DNA of 64,000 bases. Source: Pantoea sp. Cy-639 (GTDB lineage Bacteria > Pseudomonadota > Gammaproteobacteria > Pseudomonadales > Pseudomonadaceae). Below the pieces are notes generated by a model. It worked only from the letters and a program-made list of their open reading frames with translations. It had not been told where the DNA came from and did no database searches. The stretch's first letter is position 1, and every line of letters begins with the position of its first letter. A program made the translations under genes and the position numbers. Positions 28,446 through 38,375 of the stretch are shown piece after piece. Location of the stretch: the NCBI RefSeq assembly GCF_011752525.1, contig NZ_VWXI01000007.1, positions 186,001 through 250,000 on the forward strand, in the 5' to 3' direction.

Positions 28446-28475
28446 AAGCCAGATCGGTGATGGCCGATCTGGCTT
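28446..28475 (-). terminator. Intrinsic terminator between ahcY and metF
   Basis: On the minus strand AAGCCAGATCGG, loop CCATCA, then CCGATCTGGCTT followed by TTACTTG: a 12-bp stem with a short T run. It sits 76 bp after the ahcY stop and 46 bp before metF, so it should limit readthrough from ahcY into metF. A second, GC-rich inverted repeat (28508-28544) lies nearer ahcY. Confidence 0.75.
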
Positions 28476-28507
28476 GGGCGCATTCAAGAGTCTTCCGGGA
28501 CGGAGTC

Positions 28508-28544
28508 GCAAGCGGCAGCGGCATGACCTGCCGTTGCCGCTTGC
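28508..28544. repeat. GC-rich inverted repeat just after ahcY
   Basis: GCAAGCGGCAGCGGCA and TGCCGTTGCCGCTTGC, with one mismatch (a possible G-U pair), surround TGACC. It begins 7 bp past the ahcY stop. It probably protects the transcript end or aids termination. Confidence 0.6.
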
Positions 28545-28550
28545 TGGCGC

Positions 28551-30218
<1,668 letters not shown>

Positions 30219-30256
30219 TCATTACCGCACGTCAGCCAAGCAGGTCAGGAGTACAG

Positions 30257-30658
30257 ATGAACTTTCACACCCGCAAGTGGGTAAAACCCGAAGACCTCAA
30301 CCCCAATGGCACCTTGTTCGGCGGCAGCCTGTTGCGCTGGATCGACGAGGAGGCGGCGATCTACGCCATCGTCCAGCTGGGCAACCAGCGTGTGGTGACC
30401 AAGTACATGTCGGAAATCAACTTCGTCAGCGCCTCGCGCCAGGGCGACATCATCGAGCTCGGCATCACGGCCACAGAGTTCGGCCGCACCTCCATCACCC
30501 TCAAGTGCGAAGTGCGCAACAAGATCACTCGCAAGGCGATCCTGACCGTCGACAAGATGGTCTTCGTCAACCTTGGCGATGATGGCCTGCCGGCGCCGCA
30601 CGGGCGTACCGAGATCAAGTACATCCAGGACCAGTTCCCGGATAGTGCCGTGGAATAG
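30257..30658 (+). CDS. Acyl-CoA thioesterase, hotdog fold (YciA-like)
   Basis: Cytosolic hotdog-fold thioesterase of 133 residues that hydrolyses acyl-CoA. The family pattern is clear: HTRKWVKPEDLNPNGTLFGGSLLRWIDEEAA, with the catalytic Asp in RWIDE, then RVVTKYMSEINFVSASRQGD. Start ATG 30257 has a CAGGAG site 6 bases upstream; a longer in-frame start at 30200 lacks one. The substrate range is unknown. It is transcribed alone, divergent from ahcY. Confidence 0.92.
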   Translation: MNFHTRKWVKPEDLNPNGTLFGGSLLRWIDEEAAIYAIVQLGNQRVVTKYMSEINFVSASRQGDIIELGITATEFGRTSITLKCEVRNKITRKAILTVDKMVFVNLGDDGLPAPHGRTEIKYIQDQFPDSAVE

Positions 30659-30673
30659 GCACCTTTGCTCGAG

Positions 30674-30701
30674 CGTGGGAGCGGGCTAGCCCGCTCCCAC
30701 G
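30674..30701. repeat. REP palindrome, short form
   Basis: CGTGGGAGCGGGCT joined directly to AGCCCGCTCCCACG: perfect 14-base arms. It lies between the convergent thioesterase and antiporter genes and probably serves as a bidirectional terminator. Confidence 0.8.
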
Positions 30702-30704
30702 TTG

Positions 30705-31943
30705 TCACTCGGGCTGTGCGCTGACCTTGCGCACCACCTTGCCGACCGTCAGGCCCTGCACCAGGATCGAAGACAGCACCACGATGTAGGTGATCGACAG
30801 CAGCAGGTCACGCTCCTCGCCCATCGGCAGCGACAGCGCCAGGGCCACCGATACGCCACCGCGCAGGCCGCCCCAGGTCAGTACGCGGATGGTGCCCTGG
30901 GGCACCGCGCGCCAGCGCCGCAGCAGCACGATCGCCGGGGCCACGGTCAGCAGGCGCGAGGCCAGCACCGCCACCGCCAGCACGCCACCGGCGGCCAGGT
31001 GCAGCCAGTTGAACGGCAGCAGCAACAGTTCCAGGCCGATCAGGGCGAACAGCAGCGCGTTGAGCATGTCGTCGATCAGTTCCCAGAAACCGTCCATGTA
31101 GCGACGGGTCATGTCGTTCATCGCCAGGTTGCGCCCCAGGTTGCCGATGATCAGGCCGGCCACGACCATGGCGATCGGCGCCGACACGTGCAACTCGTAG
31201 CTCATCGCCGAACCCCCGATCACCAGCGCCAGGGTCAGCATCACCTCGACCTGGTACTGCTCGACGCTCTTGATCATGCGGTAGGTGGCATAGCCGATCA
31301 GGCCACCGAAGGCCACGCCGCCGACAGCTTCGCGGGCGAACAGGATGGCGGTGTCGCTGAAGCTTGGGGTCTCGCCCAGCTGGATGATGCCCAGCAGTAC
31401 GGTGAACACCACGACCGCAGTGCCGTCGTTGAACAGCGACTCACCAACGATGGTGGTCTTCAGCGGCTTGGGCGCGTTGGCGGTACGCAGGGCGCCGAGC
31501 ACGGCGATCGGGTCGGTCGGCGAGATGAGCGCGCCGAACAGCAGGCAGTAGATCAGCGGCACGTTCCAGCCGAACAAGGCGAACACCCAGTGCGCCAGGT
31601 AGCCGATCACCACGGTGGCGATGAGCACGCCGAGGGTCGCCAGCAGGCCGATCGGCCAGCGGTAGCTGCGCAGGTCGCTGAGGTTGACGTGCAGGGCGCC
31701 GGCGAACAGCAGGAACGACAGCATCCAGTGCATCAGCAGGTCGTTGAAGTCGATCTGATTCATCAGCCCTTCGACCCGCTCCTCCAGGCCGGGGAAGCCG
31801 ATCAGGCTCAGGCCCTGCAGGATCAAGGAGAACAGCAAGGCGGTGACCATCACGCCGATGGCCGGCGGCAGGCCGATGAAACGGTAGTTCACATAAGTGA
31901 GGAGGGTGGTGAGGCAGATAAACGCGGCAACTAGTTCGAGCAT
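30705..31943 (-). CDS. Na+/H+ antiporter, CPA1 (NhaP) family
   Basis: Inner-membrane monovalent cation/proton exchanger, 412 residues, about 12 transmembrane helices. The ion-binding signature is in FGALISPTDPIAVLGAL and GESLFNDGTAVVVF (the ND motif). Later helices include VLTWGGLRGGVSVALALSLP, also a family hallmark. ATG 31941-31943 (MLELVAAFICLTT) is preferred, with AGGA 7 bases upstream; a start 84 bp earlier would add a hydrophilic tail. It should take part in pH and sodium homeostasis. Confidence 0.92.
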   Translation of the reverse strand: MLELVAAFICLTTLLTYVNYRFIGLPPAIGVMVTALLFSLILQGLSLIGFPGLEERVEGLMNQIDFNDLLMHWMLSFLLFAGALHVNLSDLRSYRWPIGLLATLGVLIATVVIGYLAHWVFALFGWNVPLIYCLLFGALISPTDPIAVLGALRTANAPKPLKTTIVGESLFNDGTAVVVFTVLLGIIQLGETPSFSDTAILFAREAVGGVAFGGLIGYATYRMIKSVEQYQVEVMLTLALVIGGSAMSYELHVSAPIAMVVAGLIIGNLGRNLAMNDMTRRYMDGFWELIDDMLNALLFALIGLELLLLPFNWLHLAAGGVLAVAVLASRLLTVAPAIVLLRRWRAVPQGTIRVLTWGGLRGGVSVALALSLPMGEERDLLLSITYIVVLSSILVQGLTVGKVVRKVSAQPE

Positions 31944-32070
31944 CCCGAATCCTGTGACAGTGGCTTCCAAGTCGTACCCGAATGGCTCGGGCAGTTCTTT
32001 GATGATCTGGCGCGGCGTTCGGGACACACCTTATGACCGGTTTTGCACGATTCGTTCCTTTACCTTGGCT

Positions 32071-32135
32071 GCAGGAGCCAGACTTTGCTGGCGCCGCAGT
32101 GCATTGCAGCGGCCGCCGGCAAGGTCGGTTCCTGC
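32071..32135. repeat. Imperfect intergenic palindrome
   Basis: GCAGGAGCCAGACTTTGCTGG... (32071-32097) and its approximate reverse complement ending GGTTCCTGC (32109-32135). It is related to the large palindrome at 1027-1136 (AGGAGC / GGCTCCT ends). It lies between the divergent antiporter and permease genes. Confidence 0.5.
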
Positions 32136-32217
32136 ATGCTCCAGCAGTGAATGTCCCAGGCCCCTGCGAATCGTTATAGTGCGCAATCTCGCCTGGTCTT
32201 TGCGCAAGGAATCCCGC

Positions 32218-33051
32218 GTGCTGGCAACTTCCCTCGTACTGGTCGCAGCCCTGCTCCATGCCACCTGGAACACCCTGATCAAGTTCAGCGCCGAGCGCCT
32301 GCTGGTGATCGCCAGCATGGACCTGGTGGCGCTGCTGTTCGCCGTGCTGGCGGTGGCGTTCGTCGATGTGCCGCCTGCCGAGATCTGGCCATGGCTGCTG
32401 GCATCGGCCTTTGCCGAGCAGTTGTACCGTTTCCTGCTGATCCGGGCGTACCGGGTCGGTGACCTGGGGCTGGTCTACCCGTTGATGCGTGGCCTGTCGC
32501 CGCTGGTGGTGCTGGGGCTGACCCTGGCCTTCGCCGGCGAGTCGCTGAGCCACCAGCAGATCATCGGCATCCTGCTGATCCCCTGTGGCATGGCCTGCCT
32601 GCTCTGGCAGGGCGGCGGCGGCGACCGCTTGCCCTGGTCGATGCTGCCGGTGGTGGCGCTGATCGGCCTGTGCATCGGCTGCTACACCTGGTTCGACGGC
32701 CAGGCCGTGCGTCTCTGGGGAAAACCCTGGGACTACCTGGTCTGGCTGACTCTGCTCAGCGCCTGGCCGTTCCCGTTGCTGGCCAGTGTCGCGCGCCCCG
32801 GACCATTCGTGTCGTTCTGGCGCACGCAATGGCGGCTGGGGCTGGCAGTCGGCCTGTGTGTGCTGTTGAGCTACGCTCTGGTGCTGTGGGCCATGCACCT
32901 GGGGTCGGTGGCCGAGGCGGCGGCATTGCGCGAGCTGAGCGTGATCCTCGTGGTGCTGCTGGGCATGCGCTACCTCAAAGAACCTTTTGGCGGACCGAGA
33001 CTCCTAGCTTGCGGGCTGGTCCTGGCAGGCATGCTGGTGATGAAGCTCTGA
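32218..33051 (+). CDS. EamA/DMT-superfamily permease
   Basis: Inner-membrane transporter of 277 residues with about nine to ten predicted helices and the two-repeat layout of drug/metabolite transporters: ALLHATWNTLIKFS at the start, then VYPLMRGLSPLVV and, in the second half, REVs-like RELSVILVVLLGMRYLKEPFG. The substrate is unknown; family members export metabolites or amino acids. The start is GTG at 32218, with AAGGA 6 bases upstream. MAPEG follows 31 bp later, probably in the same operon. Confidence 0.85.
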   Translation: MLATSLVLVAALLHATWNTLIKFSAERLLVIASMDLVALLFAVLAVAFVDVPPAEIWPWLLASAFAEQLYRFLLIRAYRVGDLGLVYPLMRGLSPLVVLGLTLAFAGESLSHQQIIGILLIPCGMACLLWQGGGGDRLPWSMLPVVALIGLCIGCYTWFDGQAVRLWGKPWDYLVWLTLLSAWPFPLLASVARPGPFVSFWRTQWRLGLAVGLCVLLSYALVLWAMHLGSVAEAAALRELSVILVVLLGMRYLKEPFGGPRLLACGLVLAGMLVMKL

Positions 33052-33082
33052 GCCGCTGACTTATCCACAAGGAGTTCCGCCG

Positions 33083-33469
33083 ATGACCGTAGCCTTCTGG
33101 TGCATTCTGATCGCCCTGCTGCTGCCCCTGTTGTGTGCCATGATCGCCAAGGCCAGCAGCGGACGTTTCGGCATGGGCGACAACCATGATCCGCGCGCGT
33201 TTCTCGAGACCCTGTCGGGCCTGCCGCGACGTGCCCATGCCGCGCAGCAGAACGGTTACGAGGCGTTCCCGGCCTTTGCCGCTGCGGTGCTGGTGGCGGA
33301 TATCGTCGGCAATGCCGAGCAGGTGACCCAGGACGTGCTGGCGGTGCTCTACATCACCAGCCGCCTGCTCTACATCATCTGCTACCTGGCGGACTGGGCG
33401 GCGTTGCGCTCGCTGGTGTGGCTTACCGGGTTGGCGTTGATCGTGTCGTTCTTCGTGGTGTCGATCTGA
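33083..33469 (+). CDS. MAPEG family membrane protein
   Basis: Four-helix membrane protein of 128 residues in the MAPEG family (membrane-associated proteins in eicosanoid and glutathione metabolism). Typical stretches are RAHAAQQNGYEAFPAFAAAVL and LYITSRLLYIICYLADWAALRSLVW. Bacterial members are poorly defined, some having glutathione transferase activity. A AAGGAG site precedes ATG 33083. It lies just downstream of the EamA-type permease. Confidence 0.9.
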   Translation: MTVAFWCILIALLLPLLCAMIAKASSGRFGMGDNHDPRAFLETLSGLPRRAHAAQQNGYEAFPAFAAAVLVADIVGNAEQVTQDVLAVLYITSRLLYIICYLADWAALRSLVWLTGLALIVSFFVVSI

Positions 33470-33471
33470 GT

Positions 33472-33518
33472 CTGCCGCAGGGCTTGGCCGCTGCCATGAC
33501 GGGCAAGCCCTGCGGCAG
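33472..33518. terminator. Bidirectional hairpin between MAPEG and mltA genes
   Basis: CTGCCGCAGGGCTTG and CAAGCCCTGCGGCAG are exact 15-base complements around a 17-base loop, between two convergent genes. It has no long T run, but the position suggests termination for both. Confidence 0.65.
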
Positions 33519-33524
33519 TGCCGG

Positions 33525-34676
33525 TCAGGGGACCTTCGGAACTTCAGGCAGCGGCTGGCCCTTGGGCCAGAGCATCCAGATCTGCCCTTGCTGCTTCATG
33601 TTTCCGGCCAGCTCGCCGGCCTCGGGGCCGGTACCCCAGAACAGGTCCGCGCGTACCTCGCCGGTAATGGCGCCGCCGGTGTCCTGAGCGCCGACCGGGC
33701 GCACGACCGGCGAGCCGTCAGGGCGGGTCGTGGACAGCCACAGCAGGCTCCCCAGCGGGATCACCTTGCGGTCGATGGCCACGCTGTAGCCGGCGGTCAG
33801 CGGTACGTTCAGCGAGCCGCGCGGGCCTTCGTTGCTGTCCGGGCGGGTGCTGAAGAACACATAGCTGGGATTGCTGGCCAGCAGTTCCGGCACGCGCTGC
33901 GGGTTGGCCTGGGCCCAGGCATGGATGGCGCCCATGCTCACCTCTTCCTTTTTCAACAGGCCCTGTTCCACCAGCCAGCGGCCGATTGGCCGGTAGGGGT
34001 GGCCGTTCTGGTCGGCGTAGCCCAGGCGCAGCTGGCGGCCATCCTCCAGTTGTACCCGGCCAGAGCCCTGGATCTGCAGGAACTGCAGGTCCATCGGGTC
34101 GGTCAGCCAGGCCAGTACCGGTGCCTTGGCGCCGTTGCGGTTGATCACTTCGGCGGTGTCGTAGGGCTTCAGCACCCGGCCATCGAGGCGACCGCGCAGG
34201 CGCTTGCCCTTGAGTTCGGGATATACGCTGGCCAGGTCGACCACGATCATGTCCTCGGGCACGCCATACACCGCGACATGGGCCGCTTCGGTGCGTTGCA
34301 GGCTGCCGGGGTAGACCGGCTCGTAGTAGCCGGTAATCAGGCCGTTGGCGTTGTTCTCGGCGGAGCGCAGGCCGTAGACCTGCAGGTTCTGCTCGAGGAA
34401 CGCGCGTACCTGGGCGGCGCTTGCCGTGTCGCTGCCGGCCGCTGCGCAGGTAGCGGCCCAGACCGGGTCGCGCTTGAGTTTCTCGCAGCCGTTGCGCCAG
34501 GCGTAGAAACCGGCCAGCAGGTCCTCGTCGCTGACGGCGGGCAGGTCTTTCCAGGTGGCCGGGGCGTAGGTGGCGATGGCGTGCGGCTCGGGCCTGGCGC
34601 TCTCGCCGCCGTTGCAGCCGGCCAGGAGCGCCAGGGCAGGCAAGGCCCAGGCAAGGTGGCGCAATGCAGATTTCAT
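33525..34676 (-). CDS. mltA: Membrane-bound lytic murein transglycosylase A
   Basis: Outer-membrane lipoprotein that cleaves peptidoglycan glycan strands to 1,6-anhydro products. 383 residues; lipobox LLAGC at about residues 17-21. The MltA domain reads GLITGYYEPVYPGS, MDLQFLQIQGSGRVQLEDG and GYADQNGHPYRPIGRWL. The catalytic 3D region is GAQDTGGAITGEVRADLFWGTG. ATG 34674-34676 begins the lipoprotein signal. It is divergent from the cytochrome lipoprotein gene. Confidence 0.96.
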   Translation of the reverse strand: MKSALRHLAWALPALALLAGCNGGESARPEPHAIATYAPATWKDLPAVSDEDLLAGFYAWRNGCEKLKRDPVWAATCAAAGSDTASAAQVRAFLEQNLQVYGLRSAENNANGLITGYYEPVYPGSLQRTEAAHVAVYGVPEDMIVVDLASVYPELKGKRLRGRLDGRVLKPYDTAEVINRNGAKAPVLAWLTDPMDLQFLQIQGSGRVQLEDGRQLRLGYADQNGHPYRPIGRWLVEQGLLKKEEVSMGAIHAWAQANPQRVPELLASNPSYVFFSTRPDSNEGPRGSLNVPLTAGYSVAIDRKVIPLGSLLWLSTTRPDGSPVVRPVGAQDTGGAITGEVRADLFWGTGPEAGELAGNMKQQGQIWMLWPKGQPLPEVPKVP

Positions 34677-34795
34677 GGATGCGGTCCTGTAGCGGGCGAA
34701 CATGAATATTCAGCCCTGTTTTCTGTGTGGCTATTGGTCTTTGGCCGGTGGCCGGCGATACTGGCCACCCGTTTTTCCAGGCCGAAGAGACCGTG

Positions 34796-35242
34796 ATGTT
34801 CAAGCGATTGACCGTAGTACTGCTCGCCGCCCTTGCCCTGAGCGCCTGTGATGGCGTCGATCCCAACTCGCCGCTGGGCCAGCGCAAGGCGATCTTCAAG
34901 CAGATGCTCAAGACCAGCGAGGACATGGGGGGCATGCTGCGAGGTCGGCTGCCGTTCGATGGCGCGAAGTTTGCCGAGGGCGCGCTGAAGCTCGACGGAC
35001 TGGCCCATGAGCCATGGCAGCACTTCCCGCAGGTACGCGATGATGGCGACAGCAGCGCACGGGCTGAGGTGTGGGAGCGCCAGGCGCGCTTCCATGACCT
35101 GGCCCGGCAACTGGAGGGCGTCACCGGCGAGCTGGTCGACGTGAGCCGCAGCCAGCCGCTGGACGCCGCGCAGCTCAAGGCGCCGATGGACAGGGTCGAG
35201 GCGGCGTGCAAGGCCTGTCATAGCGAGTTTCGTAATCACTGA
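34796..35242 (+). CDS. Cytochrome c'-like lipoprotein
   Basis: 148-residue protein with a lipoprotein signal (LALSAC at about residues 13-18) and a single C-terminal heme motif CKACH at 138-142, the position typical of the cytochrome c'/c-556 four-helix bundle. Family patterns include RKAIFKQMLKTSEDMGGMLRG. It is probably a membrane-anchored periplasmic electron carrier or gas-binding protein; the function is not established. It stands alone, divergent from mltA. Confidence 0.88.
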   Translation: MFKRLTVVLLAALALSACDGVDPNSPLGQRKAIFKQMLKTSEDMGGMLRGRLPFDGAKFAEGALKLDGLAHEPWQHFPQVRDDGDSSARAEVWERQARFHDLARQLEGVTGELVDVSRSQPLDAAQLKAPMDRVEAACKACHSEFRNH

Positions 35243-35254
35243 AGAGACGGGTTT

Positions 35255-35282
35255 CGTGGGAGTGGGCCAGCCTGCTCCCACG
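35255..35282. repeat. REP palindrome, diverged
   Basis: CGTGGGAGTGGGCCAGCCTGCTCCCACG: 28 bases, self-complementary at its ends. It is located between the convergent cytochrome and DUF1090 genes. Confidence 0.65.
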
Positions 35283-35301
35283 CGAATGCGCGCCTGTTCA
35301 G

Positions 35302-35697
35302 TCAGCGCTCGAGGTCGTCGACCGCTTCCTGCAGTTCTTTCTTCGCCTCGGCGAGCTTGTCCTTGCGTTTGTTGATCTTCTCCGCGTCACCTTTTTTCAT
35401 GGCCTTGTCCAGGTCCTTGGTGCGCTGGTTCACCTCGTGACGGGCGTCGAGCACCTTCTGCTCGCGCTCCTTGCGCAGGCCGCTGTCGGTGCAGTGTTCG
35501 GTCACTTCGGCCAGGGCCTTTTCCAGGCCAGCCTGCTGCTCGCTGTTGCCGTGGGCACGGGCGTGTTCGATCTGTTCGCTGATGGCCTGGCGCTTGGCCG
35601 CGCAACCGGTCAGCGCCGGCTGCTCTTCGGCGGCCAGCAGCGGGCTGGCGACGAAGCCGAGCAGGGTGGACAGGGCGAGGGACGAAAGCAGTTTCAT
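35302..35697 (-). CDS. DUF1090 (YqjC-like) periplasmic protein
   Basis: 131 residues: signal peptide (residues 1-22, SPLLAAEEQ), two cysteines (TGCAAK and EHCTDSG), then a highly charged helical C-terminus rich in Lys, Glu and Asp (KKGDAEKINKRKDKLAEAKKELQEAV), probably a coiled coil. It matches the DUF1090 family, with E. coli YqjC as its example; the function is unknown. ATG 35695-35697 is chosen as the start of the signal peptide, preceding an in-frame but unconserved upstream stretch. Confidence 0.88.
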   Translation of the reverse strand: MKLLSSLALSTLLGFVASPLLAAEEQPALTGCAAKRQAISEQIEHARAHGNSEQQAGLEKALAEVTEHCTDSGLRKEREQKVLDARHEVNQRTKDLDKAMKKGDAEKINKRKDKLAEAKKELQEAVDDLER

Positions 35698-35825
35698 CGG
35701 GGGCTCCACTTCAGGGGCTGGGCAACAGAAAAGCGAAATGCTGCCCTGATCCGCGCAAATTAGAAACCCTTGATTGTCAGGGCGGGGCCTCTGAAATCCG
35801 TTGCGCAATGTTTCCCAGGGATGAA

Positions 35826-35859
35826 AAAAGCCCCTGCCGAGCGATCGGCAGGGGCTTTT
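35826..35859 (-). terminator. Intrinsic terminator of metK
   Basis: AAAAGCCCCTGCCGA and TCGGCAGGGGCTTTT are perfect 15-base arms around a GCGA tetraloop. On the minus strand the hairpin ends in a run of T residues. It starts 19 bp past the metK stop (35878). Confidence 0.92.
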
Positions 35860-35877
35860 GCGTACTGCGCGGGAGGT

Positions 35878-37068
35878 TTACAGGCCGGCGGCGTCGCGCA
35901 GGGCGGCGGCGCGGTCGGTGCGCTCCCAGGTGAAGGTGGTGAAGGTGTCGTCGCCGACAGTCTTCTGCTGCGGAGTACGGCCGAAGTGACCGTAGGCCGC
36001 GGTTTCCTGGTACATCGGGTGCAGCAGGTCGAGCATGGTGGTGATGGCATACGGACGCAGGTCGAAGCACTCGCGCACCAGCTGGATGATCTTGTCGTCG
36101 GAAACCTTGCCGGTGCCGAAGGTGTTGATCGAGATGGAGGTCGGCTGGGCCACGCCGATGGCGTAGGACACCTGGATCTCGCAACGCTCGGCCAGGCCTG
36201 CGGCGACGATGTTCTTGGCCACGTAGCGGCCGGCGTAGGCGGCGGAGCGGTCGACCTTGGACGGGTCCTTGCCGGAGAACGCGCCACCGCCATGGCGGGC
36301 CATGCCGCCGTAGGAGTCGACGATGATCTTGCGACCGGTCAGGCCGCAGTCGCCCACCGGGCCGCCAATGATGAAGTTGCCGGTCGGGTTGATGTGGTAC
36401 TGGGTGCCCTTGTGCAGCAGTTCGGCTGGCAGGGTGTGCTTGACGATCAGTTCCATCACCGCTTCCTGCAGGTCTTTCTGCGAGACCTCAGGGTTGTGCT
36501 GGGTCGACAGCACCACCGCGTCGATGCCGACCACCTTGCCGTTTTCATAGCGGCAGGTGACCTGGGACTTGGCGTCCGGACGCAGCCACGGCAGCAGGCC
36601 GGACTTGCGGGCTTCGGCCTGGCGCTCGACCAGACGGTGCGAGAAGCAGATCGGTGCCGGCATCAGCACTTCGGTCTCGTTGCTGGCGTAGCCGAACATC
36701 AGGCCCTGGTCGCCAGCACCCTGGTCTTCCGGCTTGGAGCGGTCGACGCCCTGGGCGATGTCCACCGACTGCTTGCCGATGATGTTCATCACCGCGCAGG
36801 TGGCACCGTCGAAACCGACGTCGGAGCTGTTGTAGCCGATGTCGATGATCACCTTGCGCACCAGGTCTTCCAGGTCGACCCAGGCCGAGGTGGTGACTTC
36901 ACCGGCGATGATGGCGACACCGGTCTTGACCAGGGTCTCGCAAGCGACACGGGCGTACTTGTCCTGGGCGATGATCGCGTCCAGGACCGCGTCGGAGATC
37001 TGGTCGGCGATCTTGTCCGGATGCCCTTCGGACACGGACTCGGAGGTGAAAAGGGAGTATTCGCTCAT
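35878..37068 (-). CDS. metK: S-adenosylmethionine synthetase
   Basis: Makes SAM from ATP and methionine; cytoplasmic homotetramer. 396 residues with the hallmark motifs [29 protein letters not shown] and [19 protein letters not shown]. It begins 19 bp after the ArsR-methyltransferase gene on the same strand, so the two are probably one operon, and it ends at a strong terminator. Confidence 0.99.
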   Translation of the reverse strand: MSEYSLFTSESVSEGHPDKIADQISDAVLDAIIAQDKYARVACETLVKTGVAIIAGEVTTSAWVDLEDLVRKVIIDIGYNSSDVGFDGATCAVMNIIGKQSVDIAQGVDRSKPEDQGAGDQGLMFGYASNETEVLMPAPICFSHRLVERQAEARKSGLLPWLRPDAKSQVTCRYENGKVVGIDAVVLSTQHNPEVSQKDLQEAVMELIVKHTLPAELLHKGTQYHINPTGNFIIGGPVGDCGLTGRKIIVDSYGGMARHGGGAFSGKDPSKVDRSAAYAGRYVAKNIVAAGLAERCEIQVSYAIGVAQPTSISINTFGTGKVSDDKIIQLVRECFDLRPYAITTMLDLLHPMYQETAAYGHFGRTPQQKTVGDDTFTTFTWERTDRAAALRDAAGL

Positions 37069-37087
37069 CTCGAAGGATTCCTAAAAA

Positions 37088-38080
37088 TTACCGATGTTGT
37101 GTGTCGCCAGCGGCCCGCTGGAAGTGTCGGACCTGGATCTGGAAACCGTTACGCAAGCCCACGTAGAGGCTGTCCTCGGGGGTCAGCCCCGCAGCGTTGG
37201 CCCAGCGGGCCAGGTCGTCCTGTTCGAAGCCGAGCCAGAGGTCGCCGCAGGCGTCCCGCGCCCACCCCTGGTCATGGCTGCACAGCTCGGTGACCAGCAG
37301 GCTGCCGCCTGCTCTCACCCGCTTGGCCAGCAGGCGCAAGGCCAGGGCCGGGTCGCTGAAATGGTGCAGGACCATGTTCAGCACGACGCAGTCGGCTTGC
37401 ACATCCGTTGCACCCAGTGCATCGGCCAGCTGCAGGTTTACGTTACTCAATTCGTTGCGCTCGCAGACCTGGCGGGCCAGCTCGAGCATGGTCGGACTGT
37501 TGTCCATGGCCGTGACGCGACTGAAGCGGCGGGCCAGGTCAGGGAGGAAACCACCGTCGCCTGGGCCGACTTCCAGGGCGCTGGCGCCGGCGCCGAAGCT
37601 GAGCTTGTCGAGCAGCGCCAACAGGCTTTCGCGGTATTGCGGCAAGCCGGCGATCAGGTCCTGCTGGGCGCGGAACTTTTCCTCCACGCGCAGGAAGAAA
37701 TCCTGGCTGGTGGCGGCACGCCGTTGCTGGACCTGGGCGATGCGCGCCTGCACGTCCTGGGCCAGGGCCAGGGCGTCGACCTCCTCGAGCAGCGCGGTGT
37801 GCAGGCGGCCGCCGAAGCGCTGGCTGTCGGGCAGGGCGCGGCGATAGAAGATCGCGTTGCCCTCGCGGCGGGTCGCCACCAGCTCGGCCTGGGCCAGCAC
37901 CTTGAGGTGATGGCTCATGCCCGACTGGCCGATGTCGAAGATCTGCGCCAGCTCCAGCACGCCGAACGAATCGTTGGCCAGCGCGCGCAGCACGTTCAGG
38001 CGCAGCGGATCGCCGCCGGCCTTGCACAGGGCGGCCAGCTCGTCGCTGCGGTGAGGGGTGATGGGCGCGTGCAGGTTCAT
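37088..38080 (-). CDS. ArsR-type regulator fused to a SAM-dependent methyltransferase domain (SahR-like)
   Basis: 330 residues. Residues about 10-85 form an ArsR winged helix (GDPLRLNVLRALAND, IGQSGMSHHLKVLAQAELVATRREGN). After a linker (90-145), residues about 160-280 form a class I methyltransferase fold with the SAM-binding motif ALEVGPGDGGFLPDL, then AMDNSPTML and VLNMVLHHF. ArsR regulators of the SAM/SAH cycle (SahR) are known in proteobacteria. Position in front of metK and the upstream palindrome support that assignment. The fused domain may sense SAM or SAH rather than catalyse. Confidence 0.88.
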   Translation of the reverse strand: MNLHAPITPHRSDELAALCKAGGDPLRLNVLRALANDSFGVLELAQIFDIGQSGMSHHLKVLAQAELVATRREGNAIFYRRALPDSQRFGGRLHTALLEEVDALALAQDVQARIAQVQQRRAATSQDFFLRVEEKFRAQQDLIAGLPQYRESLLALLDKLSFGAGASALEVGPGDGGFLPDLARRFSRVTAMDNSPTMLELARQVCERNELSNVNLQLADALGATDVQADCVVLNMVLHHFSDPALALRLLAKRVRAGGSLLVTELCSHDQGWARDACGDLWLGFEQDDLARWANAAGLTPEDSLYVGLRNGFQIQVRHFQRAAGDTQHR

Positions 38081-38120
38081 GGGGCGGGAGTCTAGACAGG
38101 CAACGGTGGCCTAGCAAGAC

Positions 38121-38144
38121 CAATATCAAAAAGTTTTGATATTG
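38121..38144. promoter_or_regulatory. Palindromic operator candidate for the ArsR-methyltransferase regulator
   Basis: CAATATCAAAA, AG, TTTTGATATTG: perfect 11-base arms with a 2-base spacer, centred 52 bp upstream of the regulator's ATG. It is strikingly AT-rich in a GC-rich context, and its size and symmetry suit a winged-helix dimer. It probably controls the regulator-metK operon and perhaps the divergent tkt. I see no second copy in the window. Confidence 0.65.
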
Positions 38145-38182
38145 ACTGATCGGTGGACGGCAAGAGGGCCTGTGGAGGGGCG

Positions 38183-38238
38183 CGTGGGAGCGGGCTTGCC
38201 CCGCGATGACGCTATCGCGGGGCAAGCCCGCTCCCACG
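38183..38238. repeat. REP palindrome, long form
   Basis: 25-base perfect arms, CGTGGGAGCGGGCTTGCC... and its reverse complement, around GACGCT. It lies between the divergent regulator and tkt genes, an unusual place for a terminator. Confidence 0.85.
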
Positions 38239-38375
38239 GTTTCACCTTTTTTGCCGGCAAAACACAGGAAAAATGCCCGACTGCGACCATCCGTCATTGC
38301 CCCCGGCCCCCCAGTGGGCGAAAATGGCCGCCTTTTTTCGTTTCACTACTTATTCAAGTCCCAGGAGATTCAGCG

